A stretch of DNA of 64,000 bases from Pontibacter aydingkolensis (GCF_019443125.1 NZ_JAHYXK010000006.1:62001-126000); one strand, 5' to 3'. Shown: positions 53,021 through 62,475, counted from the stretch's first letter. Notes: generated from the sequence alone by a model not told the origin. Translations and numbers: made by a program.

Positions 53021-53896
53021 TTACTGCCCTTTACCGCGCATTTGCTTCTCCATGGCATCCCACATCTCCTGCGGAATCTGGTCAAAAGCATTGAACTCGC
53101 CAGCTCCGTATAGCCACTCGCCACCATCTATAGTTACCACTTCACCATTCACAAAAGCTGCGAAATCGGATACTAAATAGGCTGCCAGGTTGGCAAGTTC
53201 CTGGTGCTCCCCAAAGCGGCCAACAGGAATGCGTTTTACAGGATCCAGTTTATCGGCAAGCTGTTTCGGGAACAGGCGTGTCCAGGCGCCTTCTGTCGGG
53301 AAAGGGCCTGGAGCAATGGCGTTGGATCGGATGCCATACTTTGCCCACTCAGAGGCCAGTGACCTGGTAAGTGCCAGCACACCAGCTTTAGCGCATGCCG
53401 ATGGCACCACGTAACCAGAACCGGTCCAGGCATATGTAGTAACAATGTTCAGCATACATCCCTCCTGCTTCTGCTCGATCCAATGCTTTCCAACCGCTAG
53501 TGTAAAATTATAAGAGCCTTTTAGTACGATGTCGGTAACAACATCAAAAGCCTTGTGGCTGAGGCGTTCGGTTGGGCTTACAAAATTGCCGGCTGCGTTG
53601 TTCACCAGCACATCCACACGGCCAAAGGTATCCAGCGTTTTCTGCAGCACCTCTTCAATCTCGTTATACTTGCGCACATCGCAGGCAACCGGTAATACCT
53701 TGCCGCCGGTTTCAGCCTCCAGCTCACGGGCAGCCTGCTCCAGTACATCTATTTTTCGGCTGCAGATAACGGCATTGGCACCCAGTTCTAAAAAATATTT
53801 AACCATAGAGCGGCCAAGTCCCGTACCACCACCAGTTACGATAATGGTTTTACCTTTGAGCGCACCTTCTTTCAGCATTGGTTCAGCTTTTATCAT
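53021..53896 (-). CDS. SDR oxidoreductase (2,4-dienoyl-CoA reductase-like)
   Basis: This 291-residue enzyme has the SDR Rossmann loop TGGGTGLGRSMVKYFLELGA and the NAG motif in VLVNNAAGNFVSP. YxxxK and Ser are not conserved in the usual form: the segment reads TTYAWTGSGYVVPSACAKAG, with Tyr (YVVPSACAK) offset as in peroxisomal and mitochondrial-type 2,4-dienoyl-CoA reductases. The C-terminal NGEVVTIDGGEWL is normal. It probably reduces unsaturated acyl-CoAs in fatty acid oxidation, but other SDR roles cannot be excluded. Monocistronic. Confidence 0.88.
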   Translation of the reverse strand: MIKAEPMLKEGALKGKTIIVTGGGTGLGRSMVKYFLELGANAVICSRKIDVLEQAARELEAETGGKVLPVACDVRKYNEIEEVLQKTLDTFGRVDVLVNNAAGNFVSPTERLSHKAFDVVTDIVLKGSYNFTLAVGKHWIEQKQEGCMLNIVTTYAWTGSGYVVPSACAKAGVLALTRSLASEWAKYGIRSNAIAPGPFPTEGAWTRLFPKQLADKLDPVKRIPVGRFGEHQELANLAAYLVSDFAAFVNGEVVTIDGGEWLYGAGEFNAFDQIPQEMWDAMEKQMRGKGQ

Positions 53897-54021
53897 AGTG
53901 TTGTCTGTTTATACTTATTATTGCAGGAGCTAATTATTTGAACCCCTTTTACGAAAGATAAACATATAGATAGAATTTCCCGAAAAAATGAATTTGCTTT
54001 ACAGCATTAGATTTTAAAACT

Positions 54022-54423
54022 ATGGAGAAAGAACAACTTAAACAGGAGTTACTAAAAGCAAGCGATGGCCTACTTATGCTCAGCGAAACAGACGAGGCTT
54101 TTGAATTTTATTTCCATGAAAAGCCAGACGAGCCATTTACAGCGGAACTGGTAGTTGAGTGGGACGGAAAACCAGCCGGCACAGCAGTACAGGTGCTGGC
54201 AGTTGAGGATTTCCTGCACCGCATGAAAAATCCGCATCCGGATGCAGATGCCACTCAGAAACAAAACGCGGAACGGTTTAAACAGCTGGAGGCAAAGCTA
54301 AAAGAGCATTTAAAAAATGTAAAAGCCTATAAGATAAGCGAGATAAGCATGCCTGTATACATTTTAGGTGAAACTGACAATGGAGATTATGCAGGCCTAA
54401 AAACGCTTGTGGTAGAAACATAA
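54022..54423 (+). CDS. Conserved hypothetical protein, nuclease-inhibitor-like length
   Basis: This 133-residue acidic soluble protein has no signal peptide. It begins MEKEQLKQELLKASDGLLML and contains a PDEPFTAELVVEWDGKPA strand pair and a helical C-half. It resembles small Bacteroidota proteins of unknown function. The secreted nuclease lies convergent downstream across a shared terminator, but I see no proof of partnership. Function unknown. Confidence 0.55.
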   Translation: MEKEQLKQELLKASDGLLMLSETDEAFEFYFHEKPDEPFTAELVVEWDGKPAGTAVQVLAVEDFLHRMKNPHPDADATQKQNAERFKQLEAKLKEHLKNVKAYKISEISMPVYILGETDNGDYAGLKTLVVET

Positions 54424-54424
54424 A

Positions 54425-54457
54425 AAAAGCGGCACGGCTATAGGCCGGTCCGCTTTT
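54425..54457. terminator. Terminator between the small acidic protein and the nuclease gene
   Basis: AAAAGCGG..CGGC pairs with GCCG..CCGCTTTT, with A-rich and T-rich flanks for both strands. Confidence 0.8.
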
Positions 54458-54478
54458 ACATTAGCTAAACTTTAAAAA

Positions 54479-55372
54479 TTAAGAAGTTGGTCCGGTATCA
54501 ACTTTAGACTCTATTACACTCTGTACCGTTGATGACACATTTGACAGAATGTTATAGCCAGTACTAGCTTCAATAGCATCAACAGTAGTACGGTAGCTTC
54601 CCCAGCTGCTGCTGATTGAGGTTGAGTTTGGTGTATCAATGGCAATAACACGTGTGCTACTTGTAACTCGGCTAACATCGCTTGTGCCAACAGGCAGCAC
54701 AACTATAACTTTCCAGATACGGTTAGGCACTGTTACTTTACCGCCGGCAAGTGTAGTTTTGTAACCCGCAGATCCAGTACCACCCGTACCATAGCTACCC
54801 ATAATCACATAAAGCTCGTTACCCTGGTTTATAAGCGTACGGCAGTAGTTTTCAAGGTTGGCCCATGTCTGCTGGTTATTGGTTGGCGCCTGCGGTATCA
54901 TGTTAGACATCAGGAAGGTAGATGAATTGTCGGTTACAGTTAATGTACGATCCGCAGATGGGCAATTGTGGCCACGATCAAAACCGCTGCCGGTGTAATC
55001 GGAAGGTGTCACTCTATAAAAATTGCTTGGCAGTGAGTTGTCTGCACGGAAATCGTCCTGGCGCGGTGTTGAGCCCAACCATGCGCTGCTCAGGTGCCAG
55101 CTTACCCAGTTTGGCGTACCTCGGTAGCTGTTATACGACATGGAATACTGTGCCTTATCGATGAGGTAGTTGGAGTAGCTTGTGCCCGCTCCACTTGGGT
55201 TACCCATGGCCCTGTTGCCATCCTTGGTAGCTGTCGCATTGGCAACCTCGCTTATCTTACCGATCTTCTGGGACTCATCCCCAGGCGTTACATTCTCCTG
55301 CGAACAGGAAACCAGCATCCATCCCACCAGAGACAGAAACATGAATTGTTTGATGTGTTTTAGCATAGACAT
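54479..55372 (-). CDS. Secreted DNA/RNA non-specific endonuclease lipoprotein
   Basis: This 297-residue exported protein has a lipoprotein signal (MFLSLVGWMLVSC, Cys23). The beta-beta-alpha-Me nuclease domain has the active-site motif DRGHNCPSADR with general base H135. The metal-binding Asn lies in the conserved SNMIPQAPTNNQQTW stretch, followed by LENYCR. It cuts nucleic acids outside the cell, perhaps for nutrient scavenging. The first 60 residues form a linker from the anchor. Monocistronic. Confidence 0.93.
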   Translation of the reverse strand: MSMLKHIKQFMFLSLVGWMLVSCSQENVTPGDESQKIGKISEVANATATKDGNRAMGNPSGAGTSYSNYLIDKAQYSMSYNSYRGTPNWVSWHLSSAWLGSTPRQDDFRADNSLPSNFYRVTPSDYTGSGFDRGHNCPSADRTLTVTDNSSTFLMSNMIPQAPTNNQQTWANLENYCRTLINQGNELYVIMGSYGTGGTGSAGYKTTLAGGKVTVPNRIWKVIVVLPVGTSDVSRVTSSTRVIAIDTPNSTSISSSWGSYRTTVDAIEASTGYNILSNVSSTVQSVIESKVDTGPTS

Positions 55373-55528
55373 ATAGTGTTTTTTAGATACTCAAATATGT
55401 CGGATGTTTTTGGATTGATTGTTATTTCAAAGTAAAATTTTACCTGAAGTATATTATTATTTAATTGTCTCTATTTCAAGATGCTTAGCTATCTTTCTAA
55501 ATGTTTAAACACTGAGCTCAAGGAGATT

Positions 55529-56983
55529 TTAATAATGATCCTGCCATAGCTTTTCAGCCGCTATAATGCCGCTAAGGCAAACTCCTACAATGCCCTGTCC
55601 GGGATAAACAGTATCACCGCAAACATAAGCACCTTTATGGTCTAGCCGGGCATCCTTCATCTGCCATGGTTTTATACTTTTATACTGCGGATAACCTCCT
55701 ACAGCCCCATAAGCCCGGTTTGTCCAAAAGATCCAAGCGCCAGGTGTGGCAGATTTGTTGTAAATTATACTTTCACGCTTTAAAATACCGGCAAGCTCAA
55801 GGGCTTCCAGAATAGCATTTCCAATTTGCCCTTTTTCCGTGATTTGCAGCTTCTCAGGGTGTGCTACATGGGTACTAACAGAGGCTACCAACTCTCCGGC
55901 TTTGCTGCGTAACCCATCTTTGGGATGGCTAAAACTGATAAAAATGCTTTTACTGCCTATCACGGGAAGCCCTTCCGGAACATGCACCTGGTGGTACAAC
56001 ACACTTGGGGCAATCTCACCACTAAGCACTATCGACATCGTAAATGCTCCGTTTAGTTTCTCCGAGGGCATTATATATGGCTGTAATCTCTTTTTTATAC
56101 TTTTGTCTGAGAACAGTTCCTGTGTATTGTTTAAAGGAATTCCGCTAATGACAAACCTACTAAAATAACTTCCTTTGCCTGTTGTAACTTTGTAGCCTTT
56201 TCTGAGGGATTCCACTATTTTAACCTGCTGTCCATACTTTATAGCTCCCCCATTTGAGATGATATAGGTTACTACTGGGTTCACCAGGTTTATCAGGCCG
56301 CCATCAACATAGTAATTACTGTACAAAGTATAACAAAGTGCAGTGGCACCAAACAACTCATTTACCTCGCCGGCATGGTTCTGTGCCGTTATCAGCAATT
56401 GCTCGTTCACAAAATCCACAAACAACTGGTTCTGGTGCAGACCATACTTTTCCAGTACATCCTGCATAGTGTTAAAAGCTGCCGGTAATAAATTAAATTG
56501 AGCGGCACGAATTCTGTATATGCTAAGTAGCAGGTCTTTAAAATTTGAAAACGGAAAACTACGCTGCTCTAGCGAGGTTCGCCATACTTGCCTGCTAACT
56601 TGGTAACAATGCTCCCAAAACTCCCGCTGTTTATACTTTCCAAACACACCTTCCGCCTCCGCAATCCACTCCTCCAGGTTGCCGTATCTGGTAATAGTTT
56701 GTCTGTTTGGCAAATGTATCTGCATGGGTGGCTCCAGCTTACGCACAGGTATATTCAGTTCAAGTTCGTTGAGTAGATAGCGCAGGGGCATATGATCATC
56801 TAAGCCAACCAGTGTAGTAGCTCCAGTCTCGAACCAGTAGCCTTTGCGCTTGTAAGATGTAGCACAGCCACCGGGGTATTTTGCCTGCTCCAATAAGCAT
56901 ACTTTTAGGCCGCGCTTCGTTAGCAAAGCCGCCGCCGTTAGCGCACCAAAACCTGAGCCTATAAGTATAACATCATAATCCAT
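55529..56983 (-). CDS. CrtI-family FAD-dependent oxidoreductase (phytoene desaturase/carotenoid isomerase-like)
   Basis: This 484-residue flavoprotein begins with the dinucleotide loop ILIGSGFGALTAAALLTKRG and has the CrtI features EQAKYPGGCATSYKRKGYWFETG and the C-terminal GVCLSGIIAAEKL near AYVCGDTVYPGQG. It is most like CrtI-type desaturases and all-trans-retinol saturase/CrtISO relatives. The window shows no other carotenoid gene, so the substrate could be a carotenoid or another polyene. A divergent promoter separates it from the YeeZ-like gene (42 bases to its promoter). Confidence 0.85.
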   Translation of the reverse strand: MDYDVILIGSGFGALTAAALLTKRGLKVCLLEQAKYPGGCATSYKRKGYWFETGATTLVGLDDHMPLRYLLNELELNIPVRKLEPPMQIHLPNRQTITRYGNLEEWIAEAEGVFGKYKQREFWEHCYQVSRQVWRTSLEQRSFPFSNFKDLLLSIYRIRAAQFNLLPAAFNTMQDVLEKYGLHQNQLFVDFVNEQLLITAQNHAGEVNELFGATALCYTLYSNYYVDGGLINLVNPVVTYIISNGGAIKYGQQVKIVESLRKGYKVTTGKGSYFSRFVISGIPLNNTQELFSDKSIKKRLQPYIMPSEKLNGAFTMSIVLSGEIAPSVLYHQVHVPEGLPVIGSKSIFISFSHPKDGLRSKAGELVASVSTHVAHPEKLQITEKGQIGNAILEALELAGILKRESIIYNKSATPGAWIFWTNRAYGAVGGYPQYKSIKPWQMKDARLDHKGAYVCGDTVYPGQGIVGVCLSGIIAAEKLWQDHY

Positions 56984-57020
56984 AGTTGCCGTTTAATTGT
57001 TACTCTAAACCAGAAGCAGC

Positions 57021-57028
57021 TATATTTG
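57021..57028 (+). promoter_or_regulatory. Bacteroidota promoter (-7 TATATTTG)
   Basis: TATATTTG has TTG at 56997-56999 with a 21-base spacer, a near-ideal Bacteroidota promoter. It lies 31 bases before the ATG at 57059. Confidence 0.7.
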
Positions 57029-57058
57029 TTAGGGTTTAAAGCAAAGCAAAAGTATAAA

Positions 57059-57886
57059 ATGGGAGAAAATCAGGTAATCAGTGTGTTAGGTTGTGGCTGG
57101 CTAGGCTTGCCCCTGGCAGAGCAGCTTGTAAGATCGGGCTATACTGTAAAGGGATCTACTACTTCTCCGGAAAAACTGGAGTTGCTGCAACAAAAAGGAA
57201 TAGAACCATACCTGTTAAACCTCAGCGGGGAGAACCAGCAAATACATAGTATAAATCAGTTTCTGGAGGCTGATGTGCTGGTGCTAAACATACCGCCCAA
57301 ACTACGATCTGACGGCGGAAAAGGCTACCTGCAACAAATGCATACGTTGGTAAAAGCACTGCTTGAATCAAGTATAACCCGTATACTTTTCGTCTCATCC
57401 ACCTCCGTGTACCAAGACCTTAACCGTATTGTAACCGAAGAGGATATCAGCTTTACTGATGAACTGGAGCCGGATAACATGCTACTGCAGGCAGAGCGGC
57501 TTTTTCAGGAACGTGAAGACTTTGTGACGACAATTGTGCGCTTTGGCGGACTGGTGGGAGGCGACAGGCATCCAGGTCGTTTCCTGGCTGGAAAAAAACA
57601 CCTGCCTAACGGCGATGCACCTGTGAACATGATTCACCTAGATGATTGTGTGGCTATACTTAGTCGCATTATAGAACAGGACAAATGGGGCCAGGTATAC
57701 AATGCATGCGCCGACAGTCACCCGCTCCGAAAAGACTTTTTCCCGAAGGCAGCAGAAAACCTGGGCTTAGCACCACCCGAGTTCGACGACATGAAGGAAA
57801 CACGCTTCAAGCTGATCAAAAGCCAAAAAATGAAGGACGACCTGGCCTACGTGTTCCTCCACCCCGACCCTATGTTTTTCTTTTAG
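57059..57886 (+). CDS. YeeZ-like SDR (NAD-dependent epimerase/dehydratase)
   Basis: From the chosen Met at 57059 the protein has 275 residues. A longer in-frame start at 57026 would overlap the promoter element, so I reject it. The NAD loop is VLGCGWLGLPLAEQLVRSG. A strand VLVLNIPPKLRSDGG and IRTILFVSS-like segment (RILFVSSTSVYQD) carry the catalytic Ser region, followed by VRFGGLVGGDRHPG. It is atypical of SDRs in lacking the usual YxxxK. The substrate is unknown. It lies upstream of the BaiN-like flavoprotein on the same strand (131 bases apart). Confidence 0.85.
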   Translation: MGENQVISVLGCGWLGLPLAEQLVRSGYTVKGSTTSPEKLELLQQKGIEPYLLNLSGENQQIHSINQFLEADVLVLNIPPKLRSDGGKGYLQQMHTLVKALLESSITRILFVSSTSVYQDLNRIVTEEDISFTDELEPDNMLLQAERLFQEREDFVTTIVRFGGLVGGDRHPGRFLAGKKHLPNGDAPVNMIHLDDCVAILSRIIEQDKWGQVYNACADSHPLRKDFFPKAAENLGLAPPEFDDMKETRFKLIKSQKMKDDLAYVFLHPDPMFFF

Positions 57887-58017
57887 TACATTTGTGTTTG
57901 ATTGCTGGTTGCTGATTGTTAAAAATCACCTGATTAATGATCATGCCTGGCTCAGAAAAACTAAACGTTGCTTTTCCTGCTAAACCAGAACAACAATCAC
58001 CAATTAACAATTTAACA

Positions 58018-59256
58018 ATGAACATAATTGTAATAGGCGGCGGGGCGGCGGGCTTTTTTGGAGCAATAGCATGTGCGGAGGCAAACCCCAAAGCGCAGGT
58101 AACCTTACTCGAAAAATCGAACAAGCTACTTTCGAAGGTGCGCGTGTCTGGTGGTGGCCGTTGCAATGTTACGCATAACTGCTTTGTGCCTACAGTGTTT
58201 TCACAACACTACCCACGCGGGGCTAAACAGCTGAAAGAAGCCTTTAAGACCTTTGGCGCCACCGAAACTATTGCCTGGTTCGAGCAACGCGGCGTTAAGC
58301 TAAAAGCCGAAGCCGATGGACGCATGTTTCCCATTACCGACAACTCCGAGACAATTATCGACTGCCTGATGCGGGAATCAAAGCGTGTGGGTGTTGCAAT
58401 TAAAACAAATACAGGCGTAGAAAAAATCGAGGCTCAAAGTATAAATAGAGACCAGCCTAGGTTTATACTTACCCTGAGCTATGGCCAAAGTATAAGCGCA
58501 GATAAAGTACTGGTGAGCACCGGGGGCAATCCAAAGTCGCAGAGCTATGATTGGCTGCGTGCCTTAGGCCATACGATACAGGAGCCTGTTCCGTCGCTTT
58601 TTACATTTAACGTACCCAACAATGCCTTAAAAGAGTTGATGGGCGTATCAGTTCCCAAAGCAAAAGTTCGTATCGCTGGACAGAAACTGGAGTATGAAGG
58701 TCCTTTGCTTATTACCCACTGGGGTTATAGCGGCCCGGCCGTACTAAAGCTTTCGGCCTGGGGAGCACGCCTGTTTCATGATCTGGGTTATACTTTTACG
58801 GCACTGATTAACTGGATACCGGAATACACTGAAGACACTTTGCGTGAACAACTGCAGCAGTACAGGCAGGCACACCCTAAAAAGGTAGTCAGTACCAATC
58901 CCTTATTTAACTTGCCACAGCGCCTCTGGAAAGCCTTAACCATACTTGCCGAAATTCCGGAAGATACCCGATGGGCCGAGTTACCTGGCAAAAATACAAA
59001 CAAGCTTATTGAAGCACTTCATCGTGCCCCTTTCAGCGTTAAAGGCAAAACTACTTTTAAAGAGGAATTTGTAACCTGCGGCGGCATCGATCTGAGCCAG
59101 GTGAATATGAAAACCATGGAAAGCCGCCTGCAGCCAGGTTTATACTTCGCCGGCGAGGTGCTGGATATAGATGGAATCACGGGAGGTTTCAATTTTCAGG
59201 CTGCCTGGACCACCGGCTACCTGGCTGGTCAGGCAATTGCTGCATCTGTCTCTTAA
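58018..59256 (+). CDS. BaiN/HI0933-family flavoprotein (NAD(P)/FAD-dependent oxidoreductase)
   Basis: From the chosen Met at 58018 the protein has 412 residues; a longer frame starting at 57937 adds an uncharacteristic leader. It begins MNIIVIGGGAAGFFGAIACAEA with the FAD loop, then EKSNKLLSKVRVSGGGRCNVTH, the signature of HI0933-like flavoproteins. The C-terminal FAEVLDIDG-like segment is LYFAGEVLDIDGITGGFNFQAAW. Family members reduce unsaturated steroids in gut bacteria; physiological substrates elsewhere are unknown. Cytoplasmic. Confidence 0.93.
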   Translation: MNIIVIGGGAAGFFGAIACAEANPKAQVTLLEKSNKLLSKVRVSGGGRCNVTHNCFVPTVFSQHYPRGAKQLKEAFKTFGATETIAWFEQRGVKLKAEADGRMFPITDNSETIIDCLMRESKRVGVAIKTNTGVEKIEAQSINRDQPRFILTLSYGQSISADKVLVSTGGNPKSQSYDWLRALGHTIQEPVPSLFTFNVPNNALKELMGVSVPKAKVRIAGQKLEYEGPLLITHWGYSGPAVLKLSAWGARLFHDLGYTFTALINWIPEYTEDTLREQLQQYRQAHPKKVVSTNPLFNLPQRLWKALTILAEIPEDTRWAELPGKNTNKLIEALHRAPFSVKGKTTFKEEFVTCGGIDLSQVNMKTMESRLQPGLYFAGEVLDIDGITGGFNFQAAWTTGYLAGQAIAASVS

Positions 59257-59337
59257 TCAGCATATAAATTCTTAGCAGGCAACAAATTTTGTCTTATATC
59301 AGTACATCTGCATATTAAAAGACAAAATTTTAAAACT

Positions 59338-59790
59338 ATGGAAAGTAATAAGGAAGTATTTTCAACAGTACACCACCTGATAGAACGCTGCAAAGACGGA
59401 GCAAAAGGCTATAAAACTGCTTCTGAAGATGTAGAAGACAAAGACCTGAAAGACCTCTTTAAAAAGTATGCGGTGCAGCGCGACAGCATGATAACTGAGT
59501 TGCAGGACCAGCTGCATAAAATGGGTCATACCGATTCGGAGTCGAGCTCTATCGAAGGTACCATTCACCGTGCCTGGATAGACCTGAAATCTGCCATTAC
59601 GTCTAAAGACCGCGCGCGCGTGCTTGAAGAATGTGAGCGTGGCGAGGATTATGCCGTAAGCGCTTACCAGGATGCTTTGAAAAAGGATTTGCCCGGACAG
59701 CTTAAGGCAATTGTAGAACAGCAATATAACGACGTGAAAAACGCACATGATCACATCCGCTCACTGCGCGATGCTGCTAAAAGCGCTTAA
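59338..59790 (+). CDS. PA2169/DUF2383 four-helix-bundle protein
   Basis: This 150-residue helical protein starts MESNKEVFSTVHHLIERCKDGAKGY, which is characteristic of DUF2383. It contains KDLFKKYAVQRDSMITEL and a helix ending VKNAHDHIRSLRDAA. The fold is ferritin-like, and its role is thought to be stress-related. Its role here is unknown. It has its own strong UUCG-loop terminator. Confidence 0.93.
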   Translation: MESNKEVFSTVHHLIERCKDGAKGYKTASEDVEDKDLKDLFKKYAVQRDSMITELQDQLHKMGHTDSESSSIEGTIHRAWIDLKSAITSKDRARVLEECERGEDYAVSAYQDALKKDLPGQLKAIVEQQYNDVKNAHDHIRSLRDAAKSA

Positions 59791-59818
59791 CATTACATAG
59801 GTTGATGATAAATTAAGG

Positions 59819-59842
59819 AAAGGAGCTTCGGCTCCTTTTTTT
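59819..59842 (+). terminator. Terminator with UUCG tetraloop
   Basis: GGAGC-TTCG-GCTCC is followed by a run of T. Confidence 0.9.
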
Positions 59843-59890
59843 GTGGACCGGAGATTAAGGGGATTAGGACCACAAATTAATGGAGATTAG

Positions 59891-60160
59891 ATTGATTGGT
59901 GGGATTTCTTCAGAGCTGGACCCAACTATTCATTTTATTGTTACAAAATCCCAGGCCTCAAACAGCAAAAGATCTTCCATAGACCTCGCAGTGTCCAGAG
60001 GTTATGCGAGTGTCTGGCATATCATCCTAATGCTAACAATAAAATACGCGAGTATGGAGACTCTAATACACTCAAAGGCACGAGTTGGATACCTGCGCCA
60101 GATATACTAACCACCTATATTAATAAGGACTGCCCTAGCCCTAAAATGCAACAAGAGTGA
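59891..60160 (+). pseudogene. C-terminal remnant of an unidentified gene
   Basis: A stop-to-stop frame of 89 codons has no ATG but reads like protein: DWWDFFRAGPNYSFYC, LCECLAYHPNANNKIREYG and TSWIPAPDILTTYINKD. It ends in a TGA that lies inside a terminator hairpin (60149-60186), as for a genuine gene end. I could not assign a family. The alternative overlapping 76-residue frame looks random. I read this as a 3' fragment of a lost gene, not an active gene. Confidence 0.35.
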
Positions 60161-60186
60161 AATCCGTCTGATCTCACTCTTGTTAT
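60149..60186 (+). terminator. Terminator after the gene remnant
   Basis: AACAAGAGTGA and TCACTCTTGTT arms have a loop of 13 bases. Its 5' arm contains the stop codon of the remnant. Confidence 0.6.
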
Positions 60187-60323
60187 ATCTAACTGCGTAA
60201 ACAGTCAGCTTAATCTTCCAACCTTTTTATGATACTCCTTTTACGCCCCGTGTAGCGGTTAGTTACGAAACATTGAAAATAATTTCAACTATTTTATAAA
60301 GACCTGTAAAACAGTATAAAACA

Positions 60324-60352
60324 AAAAGGCTGACGTTTCAAGTCAGCCTTTT
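60324..60352. terminator. Terminator downstream of the DEAD-box helicase
   Basis: AAAAGGCTGAC and GTCAGCCTTTT arms have a 7-base loop. It is usable for the minus-strand helicase mRNA and the opposite strand. The rest of 60187-60439 has no recognised gene. Confidence 0.8.
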
Positions 60353-60439
60353 CTAACAATTTTATGAGCTTTTACACTCAAAGCTTGTATGATATTATTT
60401 ACGCCTGATTAAAGGCAAGGTTACAATTTTAGAAGCAAA

Positions 60440-62308
60440 TTAGAATCTTCTCTTTCTGAAGCCACCGCGGTCGCCTCCTCTTTCTCCGCCTCTGTCGCCA
60501 CCACGATCGCCTCTTCCGAAACCACCGCGATCACCGCCTCTGTCACCGCCACGATCGCCGCCAAAGCCTCTGTCTCCACCGCGATCGCCTCTGCCGTAGC
60601 CGCCACGATCACGGTCTCTGAAAGAGCCGCCACCGCCACCGCTTCTGCGTCTTTCGCCGCCGCCTGAGCGTCCTTCAAATCCGAAGTCTTCTCCGCCGCC
60701 TTCTTTAGGCCCAGAGCCTTTCTTCTGCGATTTCTCTACAACAATAGAGCGGCCTTCGTACTCAATGCGGTTTACGCTTGCTACGATCTCCGCAGTATAC
60801 TCTGTTGGTACCTCTACAAAGCTAAACTTGTCATACAGGTCGATGTCTCCAACACGTCCTTCCGGAATGCTTGAGTTCTGTGCTAACAAGTCGATCAAAT
60901 CACGTGGGTGAACTCTGTCTTTCTTACCAATGGTAATAAACAGACGGTCCATACCTTCTTTGGTAGCAGAAAGGCTTTTCTCAGCCTCAGCGCCTTTTTC
61001 CTTAACTTTCTGCTCTTTCAGGCTCATTTTGAGAAGCGCTGCAGCCACATCAAGTGTAGTATAACCCTCTGTCTCGTTCACAAAACGCTCAATACGCGCA
61101 ATGTGCTTTGCCAGGTGGCCTTTCTCCAATACTTCCTTCACTTTGTCGAAGAAAATATTAGTGCGAATCTCATTTACATCTTCCATAGATGGAACCTGCT
61201 GTAAAACGATCTTCGCCTTTGTATAGCGCATGATGTCTTTCAGCTTGTACCCGTCTGTACGGCCACCTACAAAAGAGAAAGCCTTACCAGACTTACCGGC
61301 ACGGCCTGTACGGCCAATACGGTGTACATAAGATTCTTCGTCCTGCGGAAGGTCATAGTTAAATACAGCCTCTACGTTTTCAACGTCAAGACCACGAGCC
61401 GCTACGTCAGTAGCCACCAGTATCTCCAGCGTACCGTTACGGAATTTGCCCATCACGTTAGAGCGCTGGTTCTGGTTTAGGTCACCGTGGAGTGCATCGG
61501 CAAAATAACCGCGTGCCTGCAAACCCGAAACCAAATCATCCACCATACGCTTGGTATTACAGAAGATGATGGCCGATTTAAGGTTATACATGTCCAGTAA
61601 GCGCGAAAGCACTTCCTGCTTCATGTTATTTCTAACCTCGAAGTAGAACTGATCAATGTTGCTAACAGTAAGCTCCTGGTGTACTACTTTTACCAATACC
61701 GGATCTGTCTGATAACGCTTGGTCATCTCCATGATCGGCTTTGACATAGTAGCTGAGAAGAAGATTGTCTGACGATCTTCCGGGATACGCTCCAATACAT
61801 ACTCGATATCTTCACGGAAGCCCATGTCAAGCATTTCGTCCGCTTCGTCAAGTATGATCTTTCTTACGTTGTCTAGTACCAGTGTACCACGGTTAATGTG
61901 GTCCATCACTCGGCCTGGCGTACCGATCACGATCTGCACACCCTGCTTAAGAGCACGCAGCTGACGGTCGTAGCTCTGGCCACCATAAATAGGCACCACG
62001 CTGATACCAGTTTTATACTTTGCCAGCTTCTGGATTTCTCCGGATACCTGGATAGCCAACTCACGCGTTGGGCAAAGTATAAGCGCTTGCACGCTTCTGT
62101 TATTTGTATCGATGCTTTCAATGGTAGGAATACCAAAGGCAGCTGTTTTACCAGTACCTGTCTGGGCCTGGCCGATAATGTCTTTTCCTTCTAATACAAC
62201 CGGGATTGCTGCTGTCTGGATGGGAGAGGCTTCTTCGAAACCCATGTCTGCGATTGCTCGCTGAACTTCCGGCGATAGCGGAAGCTCATCAAATCTGATT
62301 TTGTTCAT
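60440..62308 (-). CDS. deaD: DEAD-box RNA helicase with DbpA-like domain and Gly-Asp-Arg tail
   Basis: This 622-residue ATP-dependent RNA helicase acts in ribosome assembly and RNA decay, especially in the cold. The motifs appear in order: Q motif (PIQTAAIPVV), Walker A AQTGTGKT (48-55), DEAD in ILDEADEMLDMGF near 153, SAT in FFSATMSKP and HRIGRTGRAG. A DbpA RNA-binding domain (about 475-545) precedes a tail of about 60 residues rich in GDRGGDRGG repeats. A leader of roughly 150 bases lies between a consensus promoter (62468-62475) and the ATG, as often seen in cold-induced helicases. Confidence 0.95.
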   Translation of the reverse strand: MNKIRFDELPLSPEVQRAIADMGFEEASPIQTAAIPVVLEGKDIIGQAQTGTGKTAAFGIPTIESIDTNNRSVQALILCPTRELAIQVSGEIQKLAKYKTGISVVPIYGGQSYDRQLRALKQGVQIVIGTPGRVMDHINRGTLVLDNVRKIILDEADEMLDMGFREDIEYVLERIPEDRQTIFFSATMSKPIMEMTKRYQTDPVLVKVVHQELTVSNIDQFYFEVRNNMKQEVLSRLLDMYNLKSAIIFCNTKRMVDDLVSGLQARGYFADALHGDLNQNQRSNVMGKFRNGTLEILVATDVAARGLDVENVEAVFNYDLPQDEESYVHRIGRTGRAGKSGKAFSFVGGRTDGYKLKDIMRYTKAKIVLQQVPSMEDVNEIRTNIFFDKVKEVLEKGHLAKHIARIERFVNETEGYTTLDVAAALLKMSLKEQKVKEKGAEAEKSLSATKEGMDRLFITIGKKDRVHPRDLIDLLAQNSSIPEGRVGDIDLYDKFSFVEVPTEYTAEIVASVNRIEYEGRSIVVEKSQKKGSGPKEGGGEDFGFEGRSGGGERRRSGGGGGSFRDRDRGGYGRGDRGGDRGFGGDRGGDRGGDRGGFGRGDRGGDRGGERGGDRGGFRKRRF

Positions 62309-62475
62309 CTAATTACTACTAACTTTTTTGTTATGACACATCTGGAGGCAGTCTGCTTATCAACCTATCTCTACGTAGAGAGCGACACGAAAAACTAAAA
62401 ACAACTAGGTTTTGCCAACAGATGGTGTTCCAGTTATACAGTAATCAGACCGTATCCAAATCGGGCGCAAAGGTA
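62309..62475 (-). promoter_or_regulatory. Helicase promoter and long 5' leader
   Basis: TACCTTTG on the minus strand (62468-62475) matches TAnnTTTG; the -33 region has TTTAG only. The transcript would then have about 150 untranslated bases, including the palindrome CTCTACGTAGAG near 62369. A leader this long may carry post-transcriptional control, as in cold-shock mRNAs. Confidence 0.45.

Noticed and set aside
59880-60110. 76-residue frame with ATG
   Set aside because: The overlapping frame 59891-60160 is longer in protein-like content and ends in a terminator; this one looks random.
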